The notes below the pieces were generated by a model. It worked only from the letters and a program-made list of their open reading frames with translations, did not search any database and had not been told where the DNA came from. Below, in pieces: positions 25,874 through 36,228 of a DNA stretch of 64,000 nucleotides. A program made the position numbers and the translations under genes. Position 1 is the first letter of the stretch; each line of letters begins with the position of its first letter. The DNA is from Nitrospiraceae bacterium (GTDB taxonomy: Bacteria > Nitrospirota > Nitrospiria > Nitrospirales > Nitrospiraceae), in the NCBI GenBank assembly GCA_013140715.1, contig JABFSG010000026.1:1-64000 (forward strand), written 5' to 3'.

Positions 25874-28795
25874 ATGCTGCACTCAAGGCTAAATAGCGGT
25901 GGATCCATCCACCGACTTCGACGGGTCTGGCGAGACAATCTCCGTCTTCGTCTGAGCGTCGGCATGGCCTTCACGATTATAGCCATCATGGCCGCGGCGG
26001 TTTTAGTTCGCCTGATCGAAATCCGTCATTCCACCGAGCATGCCGCGCAAGCCAGAGCCCTTGCCATCAGCCGCACTTTCGCCATGGTAGGAGCGGCTGC
26101 CGTGCTCGAGAACCTCTTCCTTATACAGGAAGCGCTGCTCAAAGAGAAAAGCGACCCCGATGTTCTACATATCGACATCATCGACCCGGACGCCATGGTT
26201 GTCGCGGCATCCGATCCCCAGCGGATCGGCCTGTTGCTGAGGGATCAGGTTTCCCCACACCGGCTCCAATCCCACGACGAAACGGTGAGCCAGGGCCTGA
26301 CCGAAGGTGGCGTGCTCACACTCATCGTACTTGCGCCGCTTCGAGATGGAGAGGAGGTCGCGGGATGGGTCCGGGTCGAGTTTTTATTAGCGTCCATGCT
26401 TGAGGAGCAGGCTCACGCGGCCAATGAACTGGTGTTGCTCGCTGTCATTTTGGTCGGTATTTGCATGGCAGGTGTGGAGTTCGTGATCCGACGCGTGTCG
26501 GTGCTCTTTCGAGACACAGCGAAAAAGTTGCAAGGCACGATCCAAGCGCTTCACCACACTTCCGAGTTGGAACAATCATATGACATGCCGACTCGGGCGG
26601 CTGTCCATACAGATGCATCGCCTGGCGGAGAGTTGGAGCAGTTGGTCGGCGTGGTGAATGAGACGACGGAGTTGCTGACAACCCAGGCAAAGGCGCTCAG
26701 ATCCTTCACCGTCTCTTTGGAGCAGGCTGTCGAGGAGCGGACGGCAGAGTTGTCCCGCGCCATGGCGGTAGCCGAAGCCGCAAGTGCAGCCAAATCTCAG
26801 TTTCTGGCGACCATGAGCCACGAGATCCGGACGCCGATGAACGGGGTACTTGGGATGGCCGAACTGTTGCTCACTACCGCCTTGACCGATAAGCAACGGC
26901 ACTTGGCCGCCAGCGTCCATCATTCCGGCACCACATTGCTGAGCATCATCAACGACATTTTGGATTTCTCGAAAATCGAGGCGTGCAAATTACTGCTCGA
27001 ATCCCGTGAGTTCGATCTCCGGGAGACAATTGAAGAGTCGGTCGATCTCTTTACTGAACTGGCCGTGAAGAAAGGGTTGGAATTGACCTGTTTTGTCCCA
27101 CCAGACATCCCCGCCCGTGCCATTGGCGATTCCGTTCGGCTGCGGCAGGTGCTCTCGAATCTGGTGGGGAATGCCGTGAAATTTACGCAGCAGGGCGAAG
27201 TGATGGTGTGGCTCCATCTCCTGGCGCAGGACGACCGGGTCCTCACGTTGAAATGCGCCGTCACTGACACCGGTATAGGCATTCAATCCGAGGCGCAGGA
27301 ACGTCTGTTTGCCCCATTTTCCCAGGCAGACGCCTCAACTACGAGACGATTCGGCGGCACGGGGCTCGGATTGGCGATCGTCAAACAACTTGTGCAGCTC
27401 ATGGGCGGGGAGATTGGTCTTGCCAGCATCCCGGGACAGGGCTCTACCTTCTGGTTCACTGTACAGCTTGGGTCTGTGGCTCCAGGGAGCGGCATCCGGC
27501 AGACGGAGGATCGGCTCCTGAATGGCATGAAGGTGCTCATTGTCAGTGACAATCCGACCCAGGTGTTTGTGATCAACGGGTATCTCACATCCTGGGGGGC
27601 CGAGACGATTTGTGTAGACACAGGCGCCGACGCCCTGGAGGTGTTGATACAGCAAGCGAACGATCGCACTCCTATCGATCTGGCCATTTTGGACCAGCAG
27701 ATGCCCGATATTGATGGTCCGACAGTCGCTCGCAGCATCCGGGACAATCCCCTGATCCAACACATCGATCTCTTGGTGTTCACCGCGGGAGAAAGCCTGC
27801 CGCATTGCGATAAGACCGAGCAGCTCGGCTCCTTCTCGTGGTTGCAGAAACCGGTCCGCCGGTGGGCCTTGCACGATTGGTTGCGTCAATATCGGCAGGG
27901 ATTTGTCATGGGGCAGTCCTCAGCGGTTCCGGAGTCCGCCCCATCCCGCGTTCTGGGCGGTAGAATTCTTCTGGCTGAAGACAATCCCGTCAACCGTGAA
28001 GTGGCAACAGGGATGCTTGAATTGCTCGGATACCAGGTGGACATCGCTCAAGATGGATGCCAGGCCCTCGATCTGTCTTCAACAGGCCGCTACGATCTCA
28101 TTCTCATGGACTGCCAGATGCCTGTCATGGATGGGTTTACGGCGTCGGCCAACATTCGCGATCGAGAACGGCAGACGAAGGCCGCTCGCATTCCGATTAT
28201 TGCGCTCACGGCCAACGCGATGGCGGGAGACCGTGAACGGTGTTTGGAGGCAGGGATGGATGACTTTCTCAGCAAACCATTCAGCCAAGGTCAATTGCAC
28301 GGTATCTTGAGTCGTTGGCACAGCCAAGCGGGCGTGCCAATTCCACACAGAGTTCAAGCGTTGGATTCATCTCTGACCGCGACCGATCCTTCAGCGCCGG
28401 GAGTTCAAGCGGAGCAGATTGAACCGGCTGATGTGGTGGACTTCGCAGCATGGGAACCGATCCGGATGCTGAAGCGGCCTGGACATCCGGATCCGCTGGT
28501 GAAGCTCTTGGCTCGGTATCTGGAAGATTCCCGACAGATGGTCGACCAATTGCGTCAGGCTATTGCATCGAACGATCCTGCGGCGCTCCATGCTGTAGCA
28601 CACTGCCTGAAGTCCAGCAGCGCCACGCTCGGCGCCTTGACCGTAGCGGCGCACTGCAAAGAATTGGAAGCCCTGGGTCGTGATCGTCGGATCGAGGGGG
28701 CTCCAGACCGCTTTCGGCAGTTGGAACGGGATTTCGATGCTGTCTGTTCCGTCTTTCACACTGCACTCAACAAGGAGACGCACCATGACACCTGA
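25874..28795 (+). CDS. membrane hybrid histidine kinase (HisKA-HATPase-REC-REC-Hpt)
   Basis: 973 residues. Two membrane helices (about 26-46 and 184-206) bracket a sensor domain. HisKA has the phospho-acceptor near His 316 ([16 protein letters not shown]); the HATPase domain has [15 protein letters not shown] and GTGLGLAI. Two receiver domains follow, with Asp near 607 ([11 protein letters not shown]) and 746 ([11 protein letters not shown]). A C-terminal Hpt domain has His near 910 ([11 protein letters not shown]). This is a full phosphorelay in one chain. Its end overlaps the next kinase gene by 11 bases. The ligand is unknown; the location implies a link with motility. Confidence 0.9.
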   Translation: MLHSRLNSGGSIHRLRRVWRDNLRLRLSVGMAFTIIAIMAAAVLVRLIEIRHSTEHAAQARALAISRTFAMVGAAAVLENLFLIQEALLKEKSDPDVLHIDIIDPDAMVVAASDPQRIGLLLRDQVSPHRLQSHDETVSQGLTEGGVLTLIVLAPLRDGEEVAGWVRVEFLLASMLEEQAHAANELVLLAVILVGICMAGVEFVIRRVSVLFRDTAKKLQGTIQALHHTSELEQSYDMPTRAAVHTDASPGGELEQLVGVVNETTELLTTQAKALRSFTVSLEQAVEERTAELSRAMAVAEAASAAKSQFLATMSHEIRTPMNGVLGMAELLLTTALTDKQRHLAASVHHSGTTLLSIINDILDFSKIEACKLLLESREFDLRETIEESVDLFTELAVKKGLELTCFVPPDIPARAIGDSVRLRQVLSNLVGNAVKFTQQGEVMVWLHLLAQDDRVLTLKCAVTDTGIGIQSEAQERLFAPFSQADASTTRRFGGTGLGLAIVKQLVQLMGGEIGLASIPGQGSTFWFTVQLGSVAPGSGIRQTEDRLLNGMKVLIVSDNPTQVFVINGYLTSWGAETICVDTGADALEVLIQQANDRTPIDLAILDQQMPDIDGPTVARSIRDNPLIQHIDLLVFTAGESLPHCDKTEQLGSFSWLQKPVRRWALHDWLRQYRQGFVMGQSSAVPESAPSRVLGGRILLAEDNPVNREVATGMLELLGYQVDIAQDGCQALDLSSTGRYDLILMDCQMPVMDGFTASANIRDRERQTKAARIPIIALTANAMAGDRERCLEAGMDDFLSKPFSQGQLHGILSRWHSQAGVPIPHRVQALDSSLTATDPSAPGVQAEQIEPADVVDFAAWEPIRMLKRPGHPDPLVKLLARYLEDSRQMVDQLRQAIASNDPAALHAVAHCLKSSSATLGALTVAAHCKELEALGRDRRIEGAPDRFRQLERDFDAVCSVFHTALNKETHHDT

Positions 28796-30008
28796 TCCAC
28801 AAAAAGTCCCACTCGCCTTGATTGTGGACGACGATGCAGTGATGAGGCTGCTGGCGCGGGCAGCTCTGGAAGGGGCCGGGTGGGAGGTCGAGGAAGCGGA
28901 GAATGGACGGGAGGCGCTGGAGGCCTTTCAGCGCCTCCAGCCCGATGTCGTGCTGCTCGATGTCATGATGCCGGAAATGGACGGGTTTACAGCCTGCGCA
29001 GCGCTCAGAAAACTTCCAGAGGGGGCGCATACTCCGGTTCTCATGATAACCGGCCTGGACGATTACAGCTCCATCACGCAGGCCTATGACGCCGGTGCCA
29101 CCGACTTCCTGACCAAACCGCTGAACGGACTGCTGTTAACGCATCGTGTCCGATACATGGTGCGGTCGAGCCGAGTCCTGCAGGAGTTACGGGCCAGCCA
29201 GGCCAGCCTGGCTCAAGCTCGCGATGCGGCGCTCGAAGGCACACGTCTCAAGTCGGAATTTCTTGCGACAGTGAGCCATGAAATCCGGACGCCCATGAAC
29301 GGCATCCTCGGCATGGCGGACTTGCTATTGGACACGTCTCTGACGCCTGAGCAACGTGAATATACCGATGCCGTCCGCACCTCGGGAGAGGCGCTTCTTT
29401 TGATCGTCAAAGATATCCTGGATTTCTCGAATCTCGACTCCGGAACATTGCAGCTGGAGAAGGTCGATTTCGACGTGAATCGGCTGCTGGAAGACGTGGT
29501 CGGCCGGTTTCACGAACGCGCGCATAGCAAAGGAGTGAAATTGTTCTGCCTACTCCAGCCGAAGACGCCGACATGGCTCAACGGAGATCCGGTTCGCTTG
29601 CGCCAGATCCTGAGCAATTTGTTGGGGAACGCCGTCAAATTCACCGAGCGTGGCGAGATTGCAGTCCGGGTGGAAGTCGCGGAGAAACCGGATAGGCAAA
29701 ACCCGATCGATTTGGGGGTCCCAGCTCCATGTATGCAAGTGACGGGAGAGAGCGGCCACGTTGTCAACTTGCGCTTCTCCGTCTCCGATACGGGAGTCGG
29801 CATCGCGCCGGAGGCTCGCACGAGAATTTTTCAGCCGTTCGTGCAGGCCGATGGGTCGAATGCGAGACAGTATGGAGGGGCCGGGTTGGGACTTGCCATC
29901 TGTCAGCAGCTGGTTGACCGTATGGGTGGGTCCATCGGCGTGGAGAGCGAGCTTGGCCGCGGCAGCGTCTTTTACTTCACGGTCCCGCTGGAACCTAAGG
30001 CGAAATAG
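28785..30008 (+). CDS. response regulator-kinase hybrid (REC-HisKA-HATPase)
   Basis: 407 residues from ATG 28785, coupled to the preceding kinase. The N-terminal receiver has the acidic pocket [10 protein letters not shown] and acceptor Asp 59 ([12 protein letters not shown]). A coiled segment leads to HisKA with His 165 ([16 protein letters not shown]) and an HATPase domain ([23 protein letters not shown]). There is no membrane helix, so it is soluble. It may take phosphate from the upstream Hpt domain on its receiver and so gate its own kinase. No output domain is present. Confidence 0.88.
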   Translation: MTPDPQKVPLALIVDDDAVMRLLARAALEGAGWEVEEAENGREALEAFQRLQPDVVLLDVMMPEMDGFTACAALRKLPEGAHTPVLMITGLDDYSSITQAYDAGATDFLTKPLNGLLLTHRVRYMVRSSRVLQELRASQASLAQARDAALEGTRLKSEFLATVSHEIRTPMNGILGMADLLLDTSLTPEQREYTDAVRTSGEALLLIVKDILDFSNLDSGTLQLEKVDFDVNRLLEDVVGRFHERAHSKGVKLFCLLQPKTPTWLNGDPVRLRQILSNLLGNAVKFTERGEIAVRVEVAEKPDRQNPIDLGVPAPCMQVTGESGHVVNLRFSVSDTGVGIAPEARTRIFQPFVQADGSNARQYGGAGLGLAICQQLVDRMGGSIGVESELGRGSVFYFTVPLEPKAK

Positions 30009-30111
30009 AATGCATGCCCGCTACCATTTTATGAACAAGACAGTTGCGATTCTCAGCCGCTTCCCGCCAACAGGCTGTTGAAAATTTCTTTTGCGCAACC
30101 GCTACCTTGAA

Positions 30112-30160
30112 TCTTCGCCCGTCGCGCCGTTCCCGCCCGTCTCGACTCTCTCGCGAGGCG
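30112..30160. repeat. E-family fragment between convergent kinase genes
   Basis: GTCGCGCCGTTCCCGCCCG and GTCTCGACTCTCTCGCGAGG use the same words as the right arm of the flgF-flgG spacer. The left arm is missing or decayed. AACAGGCTGTTGAAAA at 30070-30085 is another short palindromic word. I see no gene or clear terminator in 30009-30161. Confidence 0.35.
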
Positions 30161-30161
30161 A

Positions 30162-33020
30162 TCAAGCTGCATGCTTTTGAGCCTCGCTGTGGGTTCGGCA
30201 TCGCTCCTCCAGAAGCTGAACGAGGCGGAGCACCGCCTTCTCGATCTGAACGTAGATGATCGGCCCTTCAACCAGCGTGCCGAGCCGTCCAAGCGCCTCC
30301 AATTGTCCTGCGGACGATACTACCTCCGATGCGCAGAGGTTGCCGGCTGTCCCTTTCAGCAGATGGGCAGCCTGTTCCACAGCTCGCCGATCTCCGTCGG
30401 TCAAGGCTATACGGATGCCCTCCAATAAGGTTTGATAGCGCTGAAGGAACAGCGCAATCAGATCCTCCATGAGCGCCGTGTCGCCTCCGATATTTCGTAA
30501 CATCGCAGTCGTATCGAAGATCACCGGAAGGTACCGACTGCTTTTCTCTTCCTCATTGTGTCCTGCATCGACGGCCTGTTCGACTTGCAACTGAATGGAG
30601 ACTGGAATCCATCGGTCGAGGGTTGTCCTGAGGTCTTCTTTCCGTAGAGGTTTCGTCAGGTAGTCGTCCATACCGGCTGCGAGGCAGCGTTCTCGGTCTC
30701 CGGCCATCGCATTGGCGGTCACTGCGATGATCGGAATATGGTGTGTTCCTGTGTGGTTGGCTGCCGAAGATTCTTGGACAGCCGCTTCTTTTTGGCGAAT
30801 GAGTCTGGTCGCCTCAAAACCATCGACGAGGGGCATCTGACAATCCATAAGGATGACGGCATAGGAGCCTTTGGCCAATGCTGCCAGCGCTTCTTGACCG
30901 TTTTCTGCGATATCCGATTGGTAGCCCAGTTTCTCCAGCATGCGAACGGTGAGTTTCTGATTGATGAGATTATCTTCAGCCACCAGAATACGCGCGGCCG
31001 GCTTGATTTCTGTGAGGGTGTGCCGTGTAATGAGTTGCGGTGCCGGCACCGTAGCCGGTATCACGGCCACATCGCCGATCATCAGCTCCGGCATGCCGAG
31101 CACGGTCCTCAAACAATTTGCGAGTTGATCGTGGCGGACCGGTTTGGTGAGATAGGCGAGGAACCCGGCTTGGCGAGCCAGTTCCGCATGCCCTCGCTGA
31201 ATGAGCGAAGTGAGCACGACAAGACGGATCAGCGATCCAACCGGGTGAAGTTTCATCTCCTTGGCGAGTTGCAACCCATCCTTGCCGGGCATCAACATAT
31301 CGACGATGGCGATATCGTAGGAGAGGCCGTTTCTTGCCTGCCGCTCAATCAGCGCGATGGCTGAGGCTGCATCCTCGGCTTGATCGTCGACCATGCCCCA
31401 TCCCGTGACCAGGTGATGAAGAATGATCCGATTCGACTCGTTGTCGTCGACGATCAGGACGCGACGTCCGGTTAATTCAGCCGACGGCATGATCGCTAAG
31501 GGGGACGTCGTCTGTTTGAGGAAGTGGGCGGTGGCCCAGAATGTGCTGCCGCGGCCCGGTTGGCTGGCGATGCCGACCTTGCCGCCCATTTGCTCGACCA
31601 GTTGCTTTGAAATCGCAAGTCCGAGACCGCTACCTCCGTATTTGCGCGAGGTGGAACTATCCGCCTGGGTAAAGGGTTGGAACAGTCGAGCCTGCACCTC
31701 CGGGGGAATGCCGATGCCGCTATCGGTGATTTCGAACCGAACGACCACCGCATCGGCCAGGTCCTTCTCAAGGAAGGCTTGAACCGTCACTTCACCCCGT
31801 TCGGTAAATTTAATCGCATTGCCGACGAAGTTCGTGAGGATTTGGCGGAGCCGCCCGGGATCGCCTCGCAGGCCGGTCGGCAAGGCCGCATGCACCAGGC
31901 CGGTGATTTCAAGGCCCTTGGTCTGTGCCCGTTCCGCGAATTGACCCAACACGTCTTCCACCGTCGCGCGAAGGTTGAAATCGATGCACTCCATGTCGAG
32001 CTTGCCGGATTCGATTTTGCCGTAGTCGAGAATGTCGTTGATCAAGTTCAACAAGGCTTCGCCGCACTGACGGATGGTATCGATATAGGATTGTTGTTCC
32101 TCGGAAGGATTCGTATCCATCAAGAGGCCGGTCATCCCGATGACTCCGTTCATCGGCGTCCGTAACTCATGGCTCACGGTGGCCAGAAACGAAGTTTTCA
32201 CTCGGGCGGCGTTCTGCGCTTCTTGGAGCGCCTGATCCAATTGGCGATTGCTGTTGCGCAGCTCCGTGTGCGCCGTGTGGGCGTCGGTCATATCCACCGC
32301 GTAGCCGCGGACCAATCGATGTGAAGGAACGGGGCAGAAAATCCACGAGAAGCTCGCCTCGGCGAGGCAGACTTCTTCCCCCCGTATGTCCTGCCCCGAT
32401 TCGAGGCAGCGTTGAACGAGCCGGAGCAGCTCGCCCGGACAGACAACGGGAAATCCTCCGGCATTGTAGCCGAACCGCTGCAGCAACCTCGCCATCGCGG
32501 GATTTGCATAGACGAGGTTCGCATCGGAGTTCAATTCGATAATGGGCGAGGGGCTTTCTTCTGCCACGCTGGCCAGACGGGTGTAATCTTGCTGCAATTC
32601 TTTCTCGCGAGTCAGGTCGCGTATCGTCAACAGTCCACCGGAACCTTCTTCTATGCCCAGCGGGACGTAGCTCCATGCGACCGGATGTGGTTCGCCGGCA
32701 GCGCCTATGAGCGTCGTCTGGGTTTCCTGAATGGGGCAACGATCGGAAACCGAGGCGTGAATGCGTGTCACGACGTTGTGGTCGGACGTGCCCGGTCGTT
32801 GCCGCAAGAGGTCCTGAAGCGGTTTCGATGAGCAGAAGTCGGCTGAGCGGCCTAGGAGGCGAGCGGCTTCCGCGTTCACAGACAGGATGCGAAGTTGATG
32901 ATCGAGCGACAATACCCCGATCGGGAGCATGTCCAGCGCAGCCGGGTTTACATGGATTCGGGCCATGGGCGTTCGCAATGGACGAGCAGTCTTCTCGCGA
33001 TGCTTGACGGGGCGTTTCAT
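30162..33020 (-). CDS. soluble PAS-type hybrid histidine kinase (PAS-PAS-HisKA-HATPase-REC-REC-Hpt)
   Basis: 952 residues. Two PAS-like domains come first (IGVLSLDHQLRILSVNAEAA at about 33-55; IIELNSDANLVYANPAMARL at about 160-180). HisKA has His near 284 (ATVSHELRTPMNGVIG); the HATPase has NFVGNAIKF, DSGIGI and GSGLGLAI. Two receivers (VDMLMPGKDG; LMDCQMPLVDG) and an Hpt domain (HLLKGTAGNL) follow. No membrane segment is seen. Its start overlaps the stop of the HD-GYP gene as TGATG, so the pair is one operon. It likely senses an internal signal and feeds the HD-GYP output. Confidence 0.9.
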   Translation of the reverse strand: MKRPVKHREKTARPLRTPMARIHVNPAALDMLPIGVLSLDHQLRILSVNAEAARLLGRSADFCSSKPLQDLLRQRPGTSDHNVVTRIHASVSDRCPIQETQTTLIGAAGEPHPVAWSYVPLGIEEGSGGLLTIRDLTREKELQQDYTRLASVAEESPSPIIELNSDANLVYANPAMARLLQRFGYNAGGFPVVCPGELLRLVQRCLESGQDIRGEEVCLAEASFSWIFCPVPSHRLVRGYAVDMTDAHTAHTELRNSNRQLDQALQEAQNAARVKTSFLATVSHELRTPMNGVIGMTGLLMDTNPSEEQQSYIDTIRQCGEALLNLINDILDYGKIESGKLDMECIDFNLRATVEDVLGQFAERAQTKGLEITGLVHAALPTGLRGDPGRLRQILTNFVGNAIKFTERGEVTVQAFLEKDLADAVVVRFEITDSGIGIPPEVQARLFQPFTQADSSTSRKYGGSGLGLAISKQLVEQMGGKVGIASQPGRGSTFWATAHFLKQTTSPLAIMPSAELTGRRVLIVDDNESNRIILHHLVTGWGMVDDQAEDAASAIALIERQARNGLSYDIAIVDMLMPGKDGLQLAKEMKLHPVGSLIRLVVLTSLIQRGHAELARQAGFLAYLTKPVRHDQLANCLRTVLGMPELMIGDVAVIPATVPAPQLITRHTLTEIKPAARILVAEDNLINQKLTVRMLEKLGYQSDIAENGQEALAALAKGSYAVILMDCQMPLVDGFEATRLIRQKEAAVQESSAANHTGTHHIPIIAVTANAMAGDRERCLAAGMDDYLTKPLRKEDLRTTLDRWIPVSIQLQVEQAVDAGHNEEEKSSRYLPVIFDTTAMLRNIGGDTALMEDLIALFLQRYQTLLEGIRIALTDGDRRAVEQAAHLLKGTAGNLCASEVVSSAGQLEALGRLGTLVEGPIIYVQIEKAVLRLVQLLEERCRTHSEAQKHAA

Positions 33021-34624
33021 CAGGCCGCCTCTTCGTGAATACCGTCGAGAAACATGGCCACATTCACCCGTTCAAGCTGGGGATCCAGCACCTTCGTAAT
33101 CGTCCTGGCCTGTGTCCCTGCCGCCTGCGCTCCCAGATCGACGCGAATCGGCGTGAGATAGGATCCACCCTGCGGCCCCATGATCACTTTGACAACCGGC
33201 TTGAGCCGTTGCAGGGGGTTCATCCCCACGACCACCGCCTGTTCTCCCGTATTCATCAAGACCAGGCTGCCGATCGGATAGACACCCAGACTGCCGATCA
33301 TGCTTTGGATCAAATCCTTGGGATACTGTCCGCTGTCCCCAAGGCGAAATAACTGGCGGATGGCATCGTGCTGCAGCATCGCGGGGCGGCCTCCACGGCG
33401 GCTGATCATACCGTCATAGAGGTCTACCAGGCCGACCAGTTGCGCTAAGATGGAGGTGGAGTCTCCTTTGAGATTGTGCGGGAACCCGCCTCCATTACTG
33501 TATTCATGATGTTCCACGACAATCCGGATGACGGCATCTCGATCCTCCTTTGCCTCCCGCAGGACCGCCTCTCCCAGTGCGGGGTGTTGCCGCATCGTGG
33601 CGCGCTCTTGCTCTGTCAAATCATGGCTTCTGCGGTACAGATTCCGCGGCAATCTGGTATAGCCGATGTCGTGCAGGAGCGCGCCGGCGCCGAGCGCATC
33701 CAGGTCTTCTTCCGTCACTCCATAGTTATGCGCCACGATGAGCGAGAGGGTACAGACATCGAGTGCGTGCGACGCCAACGTTCGATCGAACCGTTTCATC
33801 TTTTGAAGCGTGAGAAGGCTGAGCATGGAGGAGGGGTTATCCAGTACACGCGAGAGGACATTTCCGACGACCGTCCGCAGCGTGTCAGGCCGAGGGACGA
33901 TTCCCGCCTCTAATCCTTCGAACATCCGTTCCATTGAACCGATCGCTTCGTTGTACGTCTCTTGGGCGGCCGTGGCCTGTTCCTGGGTTTTCAGTGTTGT
34001 GGATAGGTCTCGGCTGTCGGCCGGCTGCGGCGGTTTGTCCGACGAGACTGCCTGCGCTGCCTCGCCGGATTGGGAAGCGACGGCTGTTTCCTCTGTATTC
34101 GGCGGCCGTGGTGGGCCTTGCTGGCTGTCAGGCGGCTGCGGCTGTGCGGTGGACATCTCTTTGTCGGATGCGGGCTGGAGAGATTTTTCCGGTAAGGGCG
34201 GCAGCGTAGCTTGGCTCGTCCGTGGAGTGACGGTGTCTTCCTGTCCCTTAGGCGCCAGCTGTTGCTGCACACCTGCTGGCTGCGGTCGTGGGGGACGCAT
34301 TTCCATACCGGCAGTCAGATGAGGAGAATTTCTTGAGGGGGTTGGCAGCCCCGCATCGTCCGGCTGTGGAATGGCGGCCGGTTGTTCTTGTGAAGCAGGT
34401 GGTGGAGGCGTGCCTCTTGACCTGGTCGGCGCCACATCGAGGCCTCGGCGGGGATCGATCTTCAGTTCCCTGATCCCGCATTGCCGGAGCAGGTCGATGT
34501 CTTTCGTATCGCGGATGAGGCGTTTATGGAGGAGGAAGGGTGTTCGGTACCAGGGCTGGTCCATTTCAACAATGAACATCCCTGGTTTAAGTTGGTCGAT
34601 CGTGACCGTTTTTACGTGATCCAT
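33020..34624 (-). CDS. DUF3391/HD-GYP protein with altered catalytic motif
   Basis: 534 residues. An N-terminal DUF3391-type domain (IDQLKPGMFIVEMDQPWYRT) is followed by a long Pro/Gln-rich linker (about 70-215) and an HD-GYP domain (about 255-480). The HD pair is present (LLHDIGYTRLP) but Lys of HDxGK is Tyr, and the signature reads HHEYSNGGGFP where HHExxDGxGYP is expected. c-di-GMP hydrolysis is therefore doubtful, and binding or signalling may remain. A sigma-28-like site lies about 130 bases upstream; the hybrid kinase follows in coupled translation. Confidence 0.85.
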   Translation of the reverse strand: MDHVKTVTIDQLKPGMFIVEMDQPWYRTPFLLHKRLIRDTKDIDLLRQCGIRELKIDPRRGLDVAPTRSRGTPPPPASQEQPAAIPQPDDAGLPTPSRNSPHLTAGMEMRPPRPQPAGVQQQLAPKGQEDTVTPRTSQATLPPLPEKSLQPASDKEMSTAQPQPPDSQQGPPRPPNTEETAVASQSGEAAQAVSSDKPPQPADSRDLSTTLKTQEQATAAQETYNEAIGSMERMFEGLEAGIVPRPDTLRTVVGNVLSRVLDNPSSMLSLLTLQKMKRFDRTLASHALDVCTLSLIVAHNYGVTEEDLDALGAGALLHDIGYTRLPRNLYRRSHDLTEQERATMRQHPALGEAVLREAKEDRDAVIRIVVEHHEYSNGGGFPHNLKGDSTSILAQLVGLVDLYDGMISRRGGRPAMLQHDAIRQLFRLGDSGQYPKDLIQSMIGSLGVYPIGSLVLMNTGEQAVVVGMNPLQRLKPVVKVIMGPQGGSYLTPIRVDLGAQAAGTQARTITKVLDPQLERVNVAMFLDGIHEEAA

Positions 34625-34635
34625 CGAATCTCGCC

Positions 34636-34715
34636 GTGAAACGTGAGGAGCGTCAGGCGCAAAGCGCCGACAACGTCGTTCGTATTCTCTTGCGCGTCAC
34701 GCTTCACGCCTGACG
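34636..34715. repeat. strand-switch repeat, family E copy 3 (divergent HD-GYP region)
   Basis: Left: GTGAAACGTGAGGAGCGTCA, GGCG (34636-34659). Right: CGTCACGCTTCACGCCTGACG (34695-34715 minus one). CGTCAGGCG and CGCCTGACG are exact inverse repeats. It lies in the leader of the minus-strand operon. Confidence 0.7.
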
Positions 34716-34756
34716 TTGTACGTTCTGCCGCGCCGCGTGGCTATCCTGCTACCAAA

Positions 34757-34784
34757 CTATCGGGATAAATGGAGCTGAACTTGA
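34757..34784 (-). promoter_or_regulatory. candidate sigma-28 promoter for the HD-GYP/kinase operon
   Basis: On the minus strand: TCAAGTTC (34784-34777), 12 bases, CCCGATAG (34764-34757). It has the same form as 25814 and 59420. The leader to the start at 34624 would be about 125 bases and contains the E-family hairpin. Confidence 0.6.
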
Positions 34785-34855
34785 CAGTAGTGTCCGAGGA
34801 ACGGGACAGGCACCCCCCTTAGGCAGGCGACGGGGGAAGCCAGTCTCTGCTTCCT

Positions 34856-34882
34856 TCAGGATTTTCTCTTCGGAACCGATAG
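34856..34882 (+). promoter_or_regulatory. possible sigma-28 promoter for the second HD-GYP gene
   Basis: TCAGGATT (34856-34863), 11 bases, ACCGATAG (34875-34882). The -10 is good, the -35 poor. It would make the 380-base gap a divergent FliA-dependent promoter region. Between this and the minus-strand site is only GGGACAGGCACC (34804-34815), a REP-like word. Confidence 0.4.
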
Positions 34883-34920
34883 AGTCCATCAGGACATGGT
34901 GGTGTTCGACGGTACTTAAT

Positions 34921-34994
34921 CAGGTAAACAGGCTGAAGTGTTTGAAATTTCAAACTCGGGCCTTCAGCCTGAACCCCTTCAGCCTATCTACCTG
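34921..34994. repeat. strand-switch repeat, family C copy 2 (upstream of HD-GYP)
   Basis: The left end CAGGTAAACAGGCTGAAG and right end CTTCAGCCTATCTACCTG are inverse with two mismatches. The centre holds the perfect 16-bp palindrome GTTTGAAATTTCAAAC (34940-34955). Bases 34962-34996 match 56954-56988 with one mismatch in 35. The gene starts 11 bases on. Confidence 0.8.
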
Positions 34995-35004
34995 AGCAGT
35001 TACG

Positions 35005-36228
35005 ATGCGTAAACGAATTTCCATCGATCAGTTGAAAATCGGGATGAAGGTCGAAAAACTCGACCGGTCCTGGCTGGCAACGCCGTTCTTGCGTCATCGA
35101 TTCACGATCACGTCCGCAGAGCAAATCGAACAACTGCATGCCAGTGGTGTCCGACAACTCGATGTCGAGGCTGACGATGTAGGCCAGGGCGCCAACTCGT
35201 TTGTGGGGGTGATGCCGGTGGAGGCTGAAATCTCTCAGCCGATATCGGTGTCCCCGGAGCCGGAACCATCGGCTATTCCGTTTGCCGAAGAGCTGCCTGT
35301 AGCACGACAGGTCTACGGGGCTGCAAAATTGATTATTCAGCAGGCCATGGAAGATGTGCGGATGGGCCGCGCGCTGAACATGGAGGCGGTCAGTGAAGCG
35401 GTCGAAAACATGTCCGATAGTATCTTGCGCAATCCGGATGCCCTCACCAGTCTGACACGTCTTAAACAGTTCGACGAATACACGTTCTTCCATTCCGTCA
35501 ACACGTCCGCTCTGGCATTGTCGGTCGGAAGGCACCTCGGATATGAGCGCGTGCCGCTCCTCCAGCTGGGAACAGGCATGTTGTTGCACGACATCGGTAA
35601 AACGCTGATTCCGATCGAGATTCTCAACAAGACTGGGCGCTATGCGGCAGACGAATTTGAAATCATGAAGCAACATGTTCTGCGCGGGGCTGAGATCCTG
35701 TCGAATACCACCGGCCTCGCCGATGTGTTTCTGAAACCGACATTGGAGCATCACGAACGAGTCGATGGGACCGGGTATCCCTATCGACGGCCCAAATCGG
35801 ACCTCAGTCAGTTCGGACTGATTGCCGCGATTGTGGATATTTACGATGCAGTGACCAGCGATCGTTGTTATCACAAGGGGAAAACGCCGCACGATACACT
35901 TCAGATGCTCTATAAATTGGGAATGCAGGGCCATGTGGATGGGGCGCTGGTCCAGCAGTTCGTGCAGGTTGTGGGGGTCTACCCCGTCGGCTCCTGCGTT
36001 TCGCTCAATACGGGAGAGAGGGCGATCGTGAAGCAATTCAATCACGAGGCTCCCATACGACCCCTGGTTCTATTGATCACGGACGACGCAGGGCGTCATC
36101 GATCCATTCCTCTCGACCTGGATCTCGCGGTTCAGCCCGATCAACCGAAGCGGACGATTGCCTCAATTCTGGATCCAACTTCCGTAGGGATCGATCCCCG
36201 CATCTATCTCGATAAGGAAGCGGCATAA
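35005..36228 (+). CDS. DUF3391/HD-GYP c-di-GMP phosphodiesterase
   Basis: 407 residues, a paralogue of the 33020-34624 protein with a much shorter linker. The N-terminal domain has ISIDQLKIGMKVEKLDRSW. The HD-GYP domain is canonical: MLLHDIGKTLIP, then LEHHERVDGTGYPYR, plus VDIYDAVTSDRCYHKG. It should hydrolyse c-di-GMP, favouring motility. The C-terminal part (VYPVGSCVSLNTGERAIV) is typical of the family. Its stop overlaps the next ATG as TAATG, so it is coupled to a PilZ protein. Confidence 0.92.
   Translation: MRKRISIDQLKIGMKVEKLDRSWLATPFLRHRFTITSAEQIEQLHASGVRQLDVEADDVGQGANSFVGVMPVEAEISQPISVSPEPEPSAIPFAEELPVARQVYGAAKLIIQQAMEDVRMGRALNMEAVSEAVENMSDSILRNPDALTSLTRLKQFDEYTFFHSVNTSALALSVGRHLGYERVPLLQLGTGMLLHDIGKTLIPIEILNKTGRYAADEFEIMKQHVLRGAEILSNTTGLADVFLKPTLEHHERVDGTGYPYRRPKSDLSQFGLIAAIVDIYDAVTSDRCYHKGKTPHDTLQMLYKLGMQGHVDGALVQQFVQVVGVYPVGSCVSLNTGERAIVKQFNHEAPIRPLVLLITDDAGRHRSIPLDLDLAVQPDQPKRTIASILDPTSVGIDPRIYLDKEAA

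Noticed and set aside
30009-30161. Small frames or a terminator between the convergent kinase genes
   Set aside because: No ribosome sites or family signal, and no clear hairpin with T-run; only repeat fragments.
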